A stretch of 64,000 bases of DNA from Microbacterium sp. 18062 (GTDB lineage: Bacteria > Actinomycetota > Actinomycetes > Actinomycetales > Microbacteriaceae): positions 50,353 through 114,352 of the forward strand of contig NZ_CACSKB010000006.1 of the NCBI RefSeq assembly GCF_902706225.1. The letters run 5' to 3'. The number at the start of each line of letters is the position of its first letter. The first letter of the stretch is position 1. The notes below the pieces were generated by a model. That model was not told the origin of the DNA, ran no database searches, and saw only the letters and a program-made list of their open reading frames with translations. Shown here piece after piece: positions 50,497 through 59,071 of this stretch. The translations under genes and the position numbers were made by a program.

Positions 50497-51681
50497 TCAG
50501 GCGTCGTAGGTCGTGCCGCCCTCGATGGCGGGAACGGAGGTCCACACCCCGGACCCGGCGCTGCGCAACGATGCCGCCACGATCTCCGCGGCCGACCAGG
50601 CGTCCGCGGCCGAAGGGGCGAGCTGGCGGCCCTCGACCACCGAGCGCAGGAACAACGAGGCCTCGATCGTCTTCAGGTCGTCGAATCCCATGCTCGTGCC
50701 CGCGCCGGGCTGGAACCGGGCGAAGTCCCCGTGCCCGGGGCCGACCATGATCGTGCGGTAGCCCGCGGTGTCATCGGCCAGCTGCAGCTCGTTCAGACGC
50801 TGGAAGTCCCACCGCAGCGAGCCCCCGGTACCGTACACCTCGAGGCGGTACTCGGCGCGCGGGCCGATCGCGACGCGACTGGACTCGAGCACCCCGACGG
50901 CACCGGAGTCGAATCTGGCAAGGACGGCGGCGTAGTCCTCGTTCTCGACGTGCCCGGTCGGGCCGCCGCGGGCGCCCTTGCTGAAGTGGCTCGTCGAGTC
51001 GCCCGACGGCAACGGCCGGGTCCGGATGAAGGTCTCGGTCAGTCCGCTGACCGACCCGATCCGGCCGACGACGTACTGCGCGAGGTCGGCGCCGTGCGAG
51101 AGCAGGTCGCCGAGGACCCCGGTTCCCGCGCGATCCCGGCTGAACCGCCACGTCAGCGCCCCCTCGGGATCGGCCGAGTAGTCGGCCAGCAGGGCGACGC
51201 GCACGTTCGTGATCGTCCCGAGGGCGCCCTCGCGCACCAGCCGGCGTGCGTGTGCCACGGCCGGGGCGTGACGGTAGTTGAACCCCACCGACGTCATGAG
51301 TCCGGCCGCCTCGGCGCTCCGCGCGATCTCGCTCGACTCGGAGACGCTTCGGCCCATGGGCTTCTCGATCCAGAACGGCTTGCCGGCCGCGACGGCCGCC
51401 ATCGCGATCTCGTGATGGAGGAAGTTCGGCGAGCAGATCGACACGACGTCGACCGCCGGGTGCGAGAGCACGTCCCGGTAGTCGGCAGTCGTCTCGCGGT
51501 AGCCCAGGGTCTCGGCCGCGTGGGACCGGCCTGCCGCATCCGGATCGGCGGCGATGACCAGTTCCGCGGTCGCCGGCAGATCCGGGTAGTGCACGGGGGC
51601 GGCGAGGTAGGCCCGGGAGTGCAGTCGCCCCATCCATCCCACGGAGACCAGGCCCACACCGATGTGCGCTCTGCTGCTCAT
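50497..51681 (-). CDS. Second Gfo/Idh/MocA oxidoreductase, inositol-dehydrogenase-like
   Basis: A 394-residue NAD(P)-dependent oxidoreductase. The Rossmann turn is GLVSVGWMGRLHSRAYL, the active-site EKP is in FWIEKPMGRSVSES, and GDLLSHGADLAQYVVG is the substrate loop with the catalytic His. The length and the C-terminal insertion fit the scyllo-inositol or sugar dehydrogenase type rather than IolG. AAGGGAA precedes ATG 51681. It is divergent from the ABC importer and convergent with the inositol operon, so a second inositol stereoisomer is a likely substrate. Confidence 0.88.
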   Translation of the reverse strand: MSSRAHIGVGLVSVGWMGRLHSRAYLAAPVHYPDLPATAELVIAADPDAAGRSHAAETLGYRETTADYRDVLSHPAVDVVSICSPNFLHHEIAMAAVAAGKPFWIEKPMGRSVSESSEIARSAEAAGLMTSVGFNYRHAPAVAHARRLVREGALGTITNVRVALLADYSADPEGALTWRFSRDRAGTGVLGDLLSHGADLAQYVVGRIGSVSGLTETFIRTRPLPSGDSTSHFSKGARGGPTGHVENEDYAAVLARFDSGAVGVLESSRVAIGPRAEYRLEVYGTGGSLRWDFQRLNELQLADDTAGYRTIMVGPGHGDFARFQPGAGTSMGFDDLKTIEASLFLRSVVEGRQLAPSAADAWSAAEIVAASLRSAGSGVWTSVPAIEGGTTYDA

Positions 51682-51726
51682 GACGATTCCCTTCGGCGGT
51701 CGTACGTGTGCCCCATCTTAGGTGCG

Positions 51727-51745
51727 TTGACAGAATGTATTGACA
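51727..51745. promoter_or_regulatory. Tandem TTGACA sites in the dehydrogenase/importer divergent gap
   Basis: TTGACA occurs at 51727-51732 and again at 51740-51745, 13 bp apart. Either can serve as a -35 box for the importer, or the pair may be a direct-repeat operator. The minus strand has TAAGAT (revcomp of ATCTTA at 51715-51720) as a -10 for the dehydrogenase. Confidence 0.4.
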
Positions 51746-51840
51746 AAGATTGAGCCCGATGTCACACTCGATCCCGACACCGACGTCAGATGGACGCGAT
51801 AGCTCGATGTCGACAGCGTCCTCACCGAAAGGGAACTCAC

Positions 51841-52827
51841 ATGAAGAAGCGCATCCTCGGCGGCCTCGCCCTTGCCGCAGCGGCCGCACTGCTGCTCAGC
51901 GCTTGCTCCGGGACCGGACAGGACTCGACGGATGACGGAGGGGACAGCGGCAGCACCACCGCGTCGAAGGACCTCACCTACGCCGTCGTCACCCACTCCT
52001 CCCCCGGCGACGCCTTCTGGGATCGCGTCAAGTCCGGCGCCGAACAGGCCGGAGCGGACTACGGAGCCGCCGTCACGTACAATTCGGACCCCGACCCGGC
52101 CAAGCAGTCCCAGCTGATCGACAACGCGGTCGCGCAGGGGGTCGACGGCATCGTGGTGTCGATGGCCAACCCCGACGGCGTGCAGGCGAGCGTCGAGCGC
52201 GCCGTCGCAGCCGGCATCCCCGTCGTCACGATCAACTCCGGCCTCGAGCGCTTCAAGGAGTTCGGTGCCATCACCCACATCGGCCAGAGCGAGTCCATCG
52301 CCGGTGCCGCCGTCGGCGAGCGCCTCGGCGAGGAAGGTCTCACCAAGGCGCTCTGCGTGATCCAGGAGGCCGGGAACGTCGGCCTCGAAGAGCGCTGCAA
52401 GGCGGCCGCGGGCGCGTTCGGCGGGTCGATGGAGAACCTCCAGGTCGACGGCACGAACGACGCCGAGGTCAAGGCCACGATCAAGTCCAAGCTCCAGGCC
52501 GACTCCTCGATCGACGCCGTTCTCACGCTGGGCGGCCAGTACGCGATCGACGCCGTCGGCGCCGTGGAGGAGTCCGGCAGCTCGGCGAAGGTCGCGACGT
52601 TCGACCTCTCCGAGGACGTGGTGAGTGCGATCGAGGCCGGACAGATCCTGTTCGCGGTCGACCAGCAGCCGTACGTGCAGGGCTTCCTCGGCATCACGGC
52701 GCTCTACCTCAAGAGCACCAACGGCAACGACATCGGCGGAGGTCAGCCGGTCTACTCCGGTCCGGCGTTCGTCACCCTGGACAACGCGGCCGCGGTTGCG
52801 GAGTTCGCGAAGAACGGCACGCGCTAG
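51841..52827 (+). CDS. Sugar ABC transporter substrate-binding lipoprotein
   Basis: A 328-residue periplasmic-binding-protein type I (RbsB/IbpA-like). The lipobox LLLSAC puts lipidated Cys22 after the signal peptide. The mature domain has AKQSQLIDNAVAQGVDGIVV and VATFDLSEDVVSAIEAGQIL. AAAGGGA precedes ATG 51841. The location next to the inositol genes, with no inositol symporter present, suggests that it binds an inositol. A strong hairpin separates it from the permease gene. Confidence 0.92.
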   Translation: MKKRILGGLALAAAAALLLSACSGTGQDSTDDGGDSGSTTASKDLTYAVVTHSSPGDAFWDRVKSGAEQAGADYGAAVTYNSDPDPAKQSQLIDNAVAQGVDGIVVSMANPDGVQASVERAVAAGIPVVTINSGLERFKEFGAITHIGQSESIAGAAVGERLGEEGLTKALCVIQEAGNVGLEERCKAAAGAFGGSMENLQVDGTNDAEVKATIKSKLQADSSIDAVLTLGGQYAIDAVGAVEESGSSAKVATFDLSEDVVSAIEAGQILFAVDQQPYVQGFLGITALYLKSTNGNDIGGGQPVYSGPAFVTLDNAAAVAEFAKNGTR

Positions 52828-52836
52828 CGAACCGAT

Positions 52837-52864
52837 GGGGCCGGGTGGACATCCACCCGGCCCC
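52837..52864 (+). terminator. Intra-operon hairpin after the binding-protein gene
   Basis: GGGGCCGGGTGG (52837-52848) pairs perfectly with CCACCCGGCCCC (52853-52864) around a 4-nt loop. It probably limits or protects transcripts so that more binding protein than membrane components is made. Confidence 0.75.
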
Positions 52865-52900
52865 CCACTCCAGAGACCCGCTCCACAGAAAGGGACCGCC

Positions 52901-53947
52901 GTGACCACGACGGACATTGTGACGATCGCGACGAGGCCGCGGCTGGAGCGTCAGCCGATCCGCCGCCTTCTCGCGAGACCCGAGATGGGCGCGCTCGTCG
53001 CCGCCCTCGCGGTCATGATCTTCTTCTCCGTGTACACGCAGAACTTCATGACGCTCGCCGGCGCCGGCGTCTGGCTGGAGTCGGCGTCCACGTTCGGCAT
53101 CATGGCGGTCGCCGTGGCGCTGCTGATGATCGGCGGCGAGTTCGACCTCTCCGCCGGCGTGCTCACCGGGTTCACGGCGCTGGTGGTGGGTGTCCTCACC
53201 ACGCACTACGGGCTGAACATCTGGGTCGCGGTGCTCGTCTCGCTGGCGCTCGCCCTGTCGGTCGGCGCGCTCAACGGCATCCTCGTGATGAAGACCGGGC
53301 TTCCGAGCTTCATCATCACGCTCGGGACGTTCTTCGTCCTCGCGGGGATCGACCTCGCCGTCACCAAGCTCATCACCGGACAGGTCGCCATCCAGGGCAT
53401 GACGAAGGTCCCGTTCTACGACAGCATCCAGCCCCTTTTCGGGTCCTCCGTCCAGATCGGCGGCGGAACGTTCTACGTCTCGGTGCTGTGGTGGTTCCTC
53501 GTCACGGCGGCAGCGACCTGGATCCTCCTGCGCACCCGCGCCGGCAACTGGATCTTCGCGGTGGGCGGGGCGCTGAACTCCTCGCGCCAGGTCGGCGTCC
53601 CCATCATCAAGACCAAGCTGGGCCTGTTCATGACGACGGCCGGTGCGGCGTGGCTGGTCGGCATGATCTCGCTCTTTCGCACCTCGACCGTCCAGGCGAA
53701 CACGGGCGTCGGCCAGGAGTTCATCTACATCATCTGCGCGGTCGTCGGAGGCTGCCTGATGACGGGCGGGTTCGGCTCGGCGATCGGCGCCGCGCTCGGC
53801 GCGCTGATCTACGGCATGGTGTTCCAGGGCATCACCTTCGCGCAGTGGGACACGAACTGGCTGCGCACCTTCCTTGGTGCGATGCTGCTGCTCGCGGTGT
53901 TCCTGAACCACTGGGTGCGGCTGCGAGCGGGAGGAAGCAAGAAATGA
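52901..53947 (+). CDS. Sugar ABC transporter permease (RbsC family)
   Basis: A 348-residue membrane protein with about nine to ten helices. Family features are [15 protein letters not shown], the [14 protein letters not shown] helix and a late [20 protein letters not shown]. The start is GTG 52901, with AAAGGGA 6 nt upstream. Its stop overlaps the ATPase ATG. RbsC-type permeases normally work as homodimers. Confidence 0.92.
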   Translation: MTTTDIVTIATRPRLERQPIRRLLARPEMGALVAALAVMIFFSVYTQNFMTLAGAGVWLESASTFGIMAVAVALLMIGGEFDLSAGVLTGFTALVVGVLTTHYGLNIWVAVLVSLALALSVGALNGILVMKTGLPSFIITLGTFFVLAGIDLAVTKLITGQVAIQGMTKVPFYDSIQPLFGSSVQIGGGTFYVSVLWWFLVTAAATWILLRTRAGNWIFAVGGALNSSRQVGVPIIKTKLGLFMTTAGAAWLVGMISLFRTSTVQANTGVGQEFIYIICAVVGGCLMTGGFGSAIGAALGALIYGMVFQGITFAQWDTNWLRTFLGAMLLLAVFLNHWVRLRAGGSKK

Positions 53948-54828
53948 GCTCCACGACGGGAACCACGGCGCCGATCGTCGAGGTGAGGAACATCGGCAAG
54001 AGCTACGGGGCGATCAACGCGCTGTCCGGCGTCTCGACGACCGTGAGCGCCGGACGGGTCACCTGCGTCCTGGGCGACAACGGCGCCGGGAAGTCCACCT
54101 TCATCAAGATGCTGGCCGGGGCCCACTCGCCGAGCGAGGGCGAGCTGCTCCTCGACGGCAAGCCGGTGACGTTCTCCTCGCCGCGTGCGGCTCTCGACGC
54201 AGGGATCGCGACGGTCTATCAGGACCTCGCCGTGGTTCCGCTGATGCCGGTCTGGCGCAACTTCTTCCTCGGGTCCGAGCTCACCAAGGGACGCGGGCCC
54301 CTCCGGCGCCTCGACGTCAAGCGGATGAAGGAGATCACCTACCTCGAGCTGGCGAACATGGGCATCGATCTGCGCGACGTCGACCAGCCCATCGGGACGC
54401 TCTCGGGCGGTGAACGCCAGTGCGTCGCGATCGCCCGTGCCGTGTACTTCGGCGCACGGGTGTTGATCCTCGACGAGCCGACCGCCGCGCTCGGCGTCAA
54501 GCAGTCGGGCGTGGTGCTCAAGTACATCGCCCGGTCGAGGGACAAGGGACTCGGTGTCGTCTTCATCACGCACAACCCCCACCACGCCTATCCCGTCGGC
54601 GACCGGTTCCTGCTGCTCAACCGCGGCACGAGCCTCGGAGACTACGAGAAGGCCGATATCTCACTCGCCGAGTTGACGAGCCTCATGGCGGGAGGAGCGG
54701 AGCTCGACTCGCTCGCTCACGAGCTGGAGCAGTCGCTGGGCATGGACTCGTCCATCGTCAAGGAGATGGAGCACGACGCCGACGAGCTGGTCGAGGTGCT
54801 CCGCGACGAGACCGCGAAGCCGACGTAG
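53944..54828 (+). CDS. Sugar ABC transporter ATPase, single-domain type
   Basis: A 294-residue ATPase with Walker [11 protein letters not shown], signature LSGGERQC and Walker [13 protein letters not shown]. RbsA-type proteins in this class usually have two ABC domains; this one has one plus a helical C-terminal extension rich in Asp and Glu, so it must act as a homodimer. It is coupled to the permease by an ATGA overlap. Confidence 0.9.
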   Translation: MSSTTGTTAPIVEVRNIGKSYGAINALSGVSTTVSAGRVTCVLGDNGAGKSTFIKMLAGAHSPSEGELLLDGKPVTFSSPRAALDAGIATVYQDLAVVPLMPVWRNFFLGSELTKGRGPLRRLDVKRMKEITYLELANMGIDLRDVDQPIGTLSGGERQCVAIARAVYFGARVLILDEPTAALGVKQSGVVLKYIARSRDKGLGVVFITHNPHHAYPVGDRFLLLNRGTSLGDYEKADISLAELTSLMAGGAELDSLAHELEQSLGMDSSIVKEMEHDADELVEVLRDETAKPT

Positions 54829-54891
54829 TCGACGCGCGCGTCACGGTGCGACCGGTGCGACGACACCTCGACGAGCTCATCGGCGCGCGCT

Positions 54892-55305
54892 TCACGACAT
54901 CGTTCCGGCGAGCGCGATCTGCCGTCGTGCGACGTCGTCCTCGTCGAGCACGAGCACATCGCTCATGTCGCCACCGCGCCATTCCCGCAGAAGCCGGTGG
55001 AACTCCACACCGGTCTCCTCGAGGAGCGGCATGTAGACGTAGGACTCGATGTCGCAGTGGATGCCCGGATAGCGGTTCCAGTACCACGTGCCGCCCACAT
55101 CGCCCGCCTCGTCCATCAGCCGCAGCGAGTCGACGCCCGCGTCACGGAGGAACGCCGCGGTCAGGAGACCGCCGAAGCCGGCCCCGATCACGAGCACCTC
55201 GACACCGTCGGCCTTCGGATCCTTCAGGGGCTCGCCATCGAAGAGCTCGAGGCCCTGGAGAGGGGGATGCGCGCGATCAGCCGCGAGTTGCAGAGGCTCG
55301 GTCAC
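54892..55305 (-). CDS. Truncated flavin (Baeyer-Villiger-type) monooxygenase, FAD-binding part only
   Basis: A 137-residue open frame. Residues 36-100 are the start of a BVMO-like FAD domain: [14 protein letters not shown], then [14 protein letters not shown] and [10 protein letters not shown]. After LLEETG the family similarity stops abruptly and an unrelated tail ([20 protein letters not shown]) follows. A full enzyme needs about 500-600 residues, including an NADPH domain and the FxGxxxHxxxW fingerprint, none of which is present. It is a deletion remnant that may still be translated. Confidence 0.75.
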   Translation of the reverse strand: MTEPLQLAADRAHPPLQGLELFDGEPLKDPKADGVEVLVIGAGFGGLLTAAFLRDAGVDSLRLMDEAGDVGGTWYWNRYPGIHCDIESYVYMPLLEETGVEFHRLLREWRGGDMSDVLVLDEDDVARRQIALAGTMS

Positions 55306-55320
55306 GACGACACCGCCTGA

Positions 55321-57057
55321 TCAGCCTCCCTGCCCCATGAGCTCGTGCGCAGCCGCGGACCCGAGTCCGTTCGCGATGGCGTGCAGCAGCGGAGGGACGT
55401 CGCCGGGTTCGAGAACCACCTCGATGAAGGCGAGAGCGGAGTCGGCGGTCGCCTCTGCCCCCGCCATCGCGTCGCGAAGCTCTCCTTCGTTGCGGACCCG
55501 CCAGGTGCTCACCGCCGAGTCCGGCAGGAGTCCGCGAACGACCGTCCGCCAATCCCAGCGCGTGATGTCCTGGTAGACCGCGTCGGGACTGCGAATGGCT
55601 CGCTCGACGGAGTATCCGCCGTTGTCGAGGAGGAAGACGATCGGCTGCACCGGGGACAGTCGCGCAGTCGCGAGGTCCTGGATGGACAACTGGGCGGCTC
55701 CGTCGCCGATGAACAGCACCGGGCGGTCGTCACAGGCGAAGCCGTGCGCCACGGCTGCGGGCAGGGTGTAGCCGATCGATGACCAGATGGGCTGTCCGAT
55801 GAGGCGCGCCCCGTCCGGGAATCGGATCGCGGCGGCCCCGTAGAACGCGGTGCCGGCTTCGGCGAAGACCGGTGTGCCCGCCGGAAGCCATCGCTCGACG
55901 CCCGACCAGAACGACTCCTGCGTGACGGGATCGCCCGACCAGGCGTCGGGCGTCGGCGCGGTCCCTCGGAGCACCGCGGGACGCGCCTCGACGACGCGGC
56001 GCGGAGCCGCCTCCACCTGCTCGAGCAGCTCGCCGACGCTGTCTGCGATGGAGACGCCGTCGAGGATCTCGCCGTCGACCGTGGCCGCGTCGGGGCCGAG
56101 CGTGATGAGGGAGCCCGAGCCGAGCCGGTGGCTGTACATCCCGGTGAGGAGGTCGCCGAGGACCACCCCCACGGTGATGACGAGGGAGGCGTTCTCCACG
56201 AGGCTCCGCGTCCGGGGATCGGGGGTGAACGCGCCCACGTAGACCCCCGCGTGGGCCGGATGCGTCTCCGGCACCAGCCCTTTCGCGTCGACGAACGTCA
56301 CGATGCGAACCCGGCCGGTGTCGGCGAGCCGACGCATGTCACCGGCGAGCCCGAATCGGTCGGCGAGGTGGCCGAGCAGGATGACGGGCTCCTCCTCCTG
56401 CAGGGACTCACGGAGCACGGTCGCGAAGCGGGATCGCCGGGCGGCGTCGCTTCGAGGCTCGGCGGTGAGCGGCGTCGACAGCGGCTCGGCCGACACCTCC
56501 TGCCCCACGGCGTCGGTCGGGATGCGGAGATACCCGGGGCGTCGTGCGGTCAGCATCGCGGTGATCACCCGGTCGATCGTCGCCCCGGCGCCCGCACCCG
56601 TCACCGTGGCGGCGGCGACGGTCACCTCGCTGTACATGCGTCCGAATCGGTCGAAGTCGCCGTCGGCGAGCGTGTGGTGCGTCGCCATGCCCGCTTCGGC
56701 GACCGGCGTCGCCGGGGCGCCCGTGATCTGCAGCACGGGCACGCGCTCCGCCGCCGCGCCGGCGATGCCGTTCACCGCGGACAGTTCGCCCACCCCGTAC
56801 GTGGTCACCAGAGCCCCGAACCCCCGCGCGCGGGCGTAGCCGTCGGCGGCATAGGCGGCGTTGAGCTCGTTGGTGGAGTTGACCCAGGTGAGATCGGCTC
56901 CGGCGAGCAGCTCATCGAGCAGGGCGAGGTTGAAGTCTCCCGGCAGTCCGAACAGGTGCTCGACGCCGCACTGGCGAAGTCTGATCGCCAGGTACTCCCC
57001 GACGGTCACCGTGGACGCAGCAGAGGGCGAGGGAAAGTTCTCAATCACGACACTCAT
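55321..57057 (-). CDS. Thiamine-diphosphate 2-oxo acid decarboxylase (indolepyruvate/phenylpyruvate type)
   Basis: A 578-residue enzyme that decarboxylates aromatic or branched 2-oxo acids to aldehydes. The catalytic Glu64 is in TNELNAAYAADGYARARG, the His pair 127-128 is in MATHHTLADG, and the ThDP motif is IGDGAAQLSIQDLATA with a late NNGGYSVE-like segment (LDNGGYSVERAI). This fits the IpdC/KdcA/PDC family. The divergent Lrp-type regulator supports an amino-acid-responsive role (Ehrlich-type degradation or indole-3-acetaldehyde formation). The specific 2-oxo acid is not predictable here. Confidence 0.92.
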   Translation of the reverse strand: MSVVIENFPSPSAASTVTVGEYLAIRLRQCGVEHLFGLPGDFNLALLDELLAGADLTWVNSTNELNAAYAADGYARARGFGALVTTYGVGELSAVNGIAGAAAERVPVLQITGAPATPVAEAGMATHHTLADGDFDRFGRMYSEVTVAAATVTGAGAGATIDRVITAMLTARRPGYLRIPTDAVGQEVSAEPLSTPLTAEPRSDAARRSRFATVLRESLQEEEPVILLGHLADRFGLAGDMRRLADTGRVRIVTFVDAKGLVPETHPAHAGVYVGAFTPDPRTRSLVENASLVITVGVVLGDLLTGMYSHRLGSGSLITLGPDAATVDGEILDGVSIADSVGELLEQVEAAPRRVVEARPAVLRGTAPTPDAWSGDPVTQESFWSGVERWLPAGTPVFAEAGTAFYGAAAIRFPDGARLIGQPIWSSIGYTLPAAVAHGFACDDRPVLFIGDGAAQLSIQDLATARLSPVQPIVFLLDNGGYSVERAIRSPDAVYQDITRWDWRTVVRGLLPDSAVSTWRVRNEGELRDAMAGAEATADSALAFIEVVLEPGDVPPLLHAIANGLGSAAAHELMGQGG

Positions 57058-57097
57058 GCGACACTGTTACGAACAATCAGGCAAGCACATCACCATG

Positions 57098-57108
57098 ATG
57101 ATTATCAT
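57098..57108. promoter_or_regulatory. Candidate Lrp operator in the decarboxylase/lrp gap
   Basis: ATGATTATCAT is an 11-bp palindrome around a central T, in an AT-richer part of the 94-bp divergent gap. Lrp-type dimers bind sites of this kind. Confidence 0.45.
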
Positions 57109-57151
57109 TCTGATCCGACAGCGCTGTTCGCCCCCGAGGAAAGGTCACACA

Positions 57152-57616
57152 TTGGACACCATCGACGCCGTGGACGCCCGGCTGCTCTTGGCGTTGGATT
57201 CCGATCCGCGGCTGCCGACCGCGGCGATCGCGGAGAAGCTGCGACTCGCACGGCGCACGGTGCAGCTGCGACTCGCCCGTCTCGAGACGGAGGTGTACGC
57301 ACCGAACTCGACTCGCGTCGCCCCGCGGGCATTGGGTCAGCCGTTGCGCGCCGTTGTGAACGCCGAGGTGCACCAGTCACAGCTCGACAGCACGGTACGG
57401 GCGCTCGCGGCCATCCCACAGGTGCTGCAGGTGGCGGGCGTCGCCGGCGACTGGGACCTGTTGTGCGAGGTGGCCGCCCCCGACGCGGACGGCCTGTACG
57501 AGGTGGGCCAGCGGATTCTGGCGTGCCCCGGCATTCGACGCACGGCCACCAACCTGCTGCTGCGCGATCTCGTCCCCTACCGCACGCGACCCCTCATCGA
57601 GAGCGGCATTCGCTGA
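57152..57616 (+). CDS. Lrp/AsnC family transcriptional regulator
   Basis: A 154-residue regulator: N-terminal HTH (AIAEKLRLARRTVQLRLARL) and C-terminal RAM effector domain (VLQVAGVAGDWDLLCEVAAP). TTG 57152 is chosen because GAGGAAAGG lies 7 nt upstream. It is divergent from the 2-oxo acid decarboxylase, which it probably controls in response to an amino acid. Its 3' end overlaps the convergent ACT-like gene by 40 bp. Confidence 0.9.
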   Translation: MDTIDAVDARLLLALDSDPRLPTAAIAEKLRLARRTVQLRLARLETEVYAPNSTRVAPRALGQPLRAVVNAEVHQSQLDSTVRALAAIPQVLQVAGVAGDWDLLCEVAAPDADGLYEVGQRILACPGIRRTATNLLLRDLVPYRTRPLIESGIR

Positions 57617-57867
57617 ACGCGCGCGGCGATCCGGCGCACCGAGACGATGCGGTCGAGGGCCTCGATCACCGTGTCGACCGTGAGTGGTCCCGGGGCGGTC
57701 AGTTCTATGCGGACCTCGAGTCGATGTGACCCGGCGCGGTCTACTCCGTGGAGGCGGGCGCTGATCAGCCGGACGCGACGCTGACGCAGGACGGTGAAGA
57801 CGCGGCCGATCCCGTCGTCGCCATCGACGATCAGCCGCAGTCTCGCGACGGCCCGACGCCCGTCCAC
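57577..57867 (-). CDS. Small ACT-domain-like protein
   Basis: A 96-residue frame from GTG 57867. It starts VDGRRAVARLRLIVDGDDGI and continues GRVFTVLRQRRVRLISARLH, a pattern like the ACT domain of acetolactate synthase small subunits (IlvM/IlvN). It follows the M20 peptidase stop by 4 nt (TGAGGAGGTG), although GAGG is too close to be ideal. Its end overlaps the convergent lrp gene. It could sense an amino acid released by the peptidase operon; the family assignment is tentative. Confidence 0.55.
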   Translation of the reverse strand: MDGRRAVARLRLIVDGDDGIGRVFTVLRQRRVRLISARLHGVDRAGSHRLEVRIELTAPGPLTVDTVIEALDRIVSVRRIAARVQRMPLSMRGRVR

Positions 57868-57871
57868 CTCC

Positions 57872-59071
57872 TCACCGGGTCCGGGCGGGGGCGGGGCACC
57901 CGTCTGCCCGCGGGACGGACACGCCTGCTCCCCCCGCCCGCAGGAGCGCGACCAACAGCGCCGTGCGGGGCGGGATCTGCGAGACGACGACGTGCTCGTC
58001 GTCGGCGTGGGCGCCTCCGCCGACCGCGCCGAGACCGTCGAGGGTCGGCACGCCGGCGCCGGCGGTGAAGTTCCCGTCGGATGCGCCGCCGACGGCCACG
58101 CCGTGGAGCGGACCGATTCCGAGGCCGCTCGCCTCTGCGCCTGCGATCCGCCAGAGCGCCGCGGAGGCCACGCGCTCCAGCGGGAGCCGGTTGATCCCGC
58201 CGTGCACGACGATCTCCGCACCCGTGGTGGGGGTCAGGCCACGGATCGCGGCGTCGACGCGGCTCTGTTCGGCGACCGTGCGCGCCCGCACGTCGACGGC
58301 GACGCTCGCGCTCGCGGCGACCGTGTTCTCGCTCGTCCCCGCCCGCGCGATCGTCGGTGTCACCGTCGTGCCCACGGCGGGATCCGCGAACGCCGACACG
58401 GCCTCGATCTGCCTGGCCATCTCGACGGTGGCGTTGATGCCCCGTTCCGGTTCCAGCCCGGCATGGGCGGCGCGGCCGGTGACCTCCACACGGTAGCGGG
58501 AGACACCCTTCCTCTCGAGCTTCAGCGCGCCGCCGTCGGCGGCGGCCTCGAGCACGAACGCGGCCGCGCACCCGCGGGCCTCCCTCTCGATCAACGCGCG
58601 CGAGGAGGGCGAGCCGATCTCCTCGTCGCCGGTCACCAGCAGGGTGACCGACGCCTCGCCGAGGGGATCGACGGTCGAGAGCGCATGGACGCCCATGACG
58701 AGACCGGTGATCATGTCGAAGCATCCCGGCCCGCGCAGCACATCCGCCTCGAGGCGGAAGGGGCGGGTCACGAGCGATCCGACCGGCCAGACGGTGTCGT
58801 GGTGGGCCAGGAGCAGCAATCGAGTACCGGTCGAGGGGGATCCGACACGCCACCGCAGATGCGTGCAGCCATCGATCACGATGCGCTCGGGCGCGATCCC
58901 CAGCCGGTGGGCGCCGACCGCCGCGACCGCGTCGGCCGACCGTGCGACCGCTGCGAGGTCGGAGGAGGGCGACTCGCACTCGACGAGCGTGCGGATGTCG
59001 TCGATCATCGCGGGGAGGATCGACTCGGACCACGTCAGGAGGGCGTCGCCGGGCCGGGACGGCATCGTCAT
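57872..59071 (-). CDS. M20 family metallopeptidase (glutamate carboxypeptidase-like)
   Basis: A 399-residue di-zinc exopeptidase. Metal and catalytic residues are visible in LLLAHHDTVWPVG, GPGCFDMITGLVMG, TGDEEIGSPSSRALIE (the catalytic Glu pair) and a C-terminal GGAHADDEH. The dimerisation-domain motif GRAAHAGLEPERGINA is typical of CPG2. No signal peptide is seen, so it acts in the cytosol on imported peptides or on acyl-amino acids made by the neighbour. ATG 59071 overlaps the upstream stop as ATGA. Confidence 0.9.
   Translation of the reverse strand: MTMPSRPGDALLTWSESILPAMIDDIRTLVECESPSSDLAAVARSADAVAAVGAHRLGIAPERIVIDGCTHLRWRVGSPSTGTRLLLLAHHDTVWPVGSLVTRPFRLEADVLRGPGCFDMITGLVMGVHALSTVDPLGEASVTLLVTGDEEIGSPSSRALIEREARGCAAAFVLEAAADGGALKLERKGVSRYRVEVTGRAAHAGLEPERGINATVEMARQIEAVSAFADPAVGTTVTPTIARAGTSENTVAASASVAVDVRARTVAEQSRVDAAIRGLTPTTGAEIVVHGGINRLPLERVASAALWRIAGAEASGLGIGPLHGVAVGGASDGNFTAGAGVPTLDGLGAVGGGAHADDEHVVVSQIPPRTALLVALLRAGGAGVSVPRADGCPAPARTR

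Noticed and set aside
41321..54828. Inositol locus as a recently acquired island
   Set aside because: Base composition and codon use look the same as in the core genes, and I saw no integrase, tRNA or direct-repeat borders. The gene order is shared with other actinobacteria, so vertical inheritance or old acquisition is as likely.
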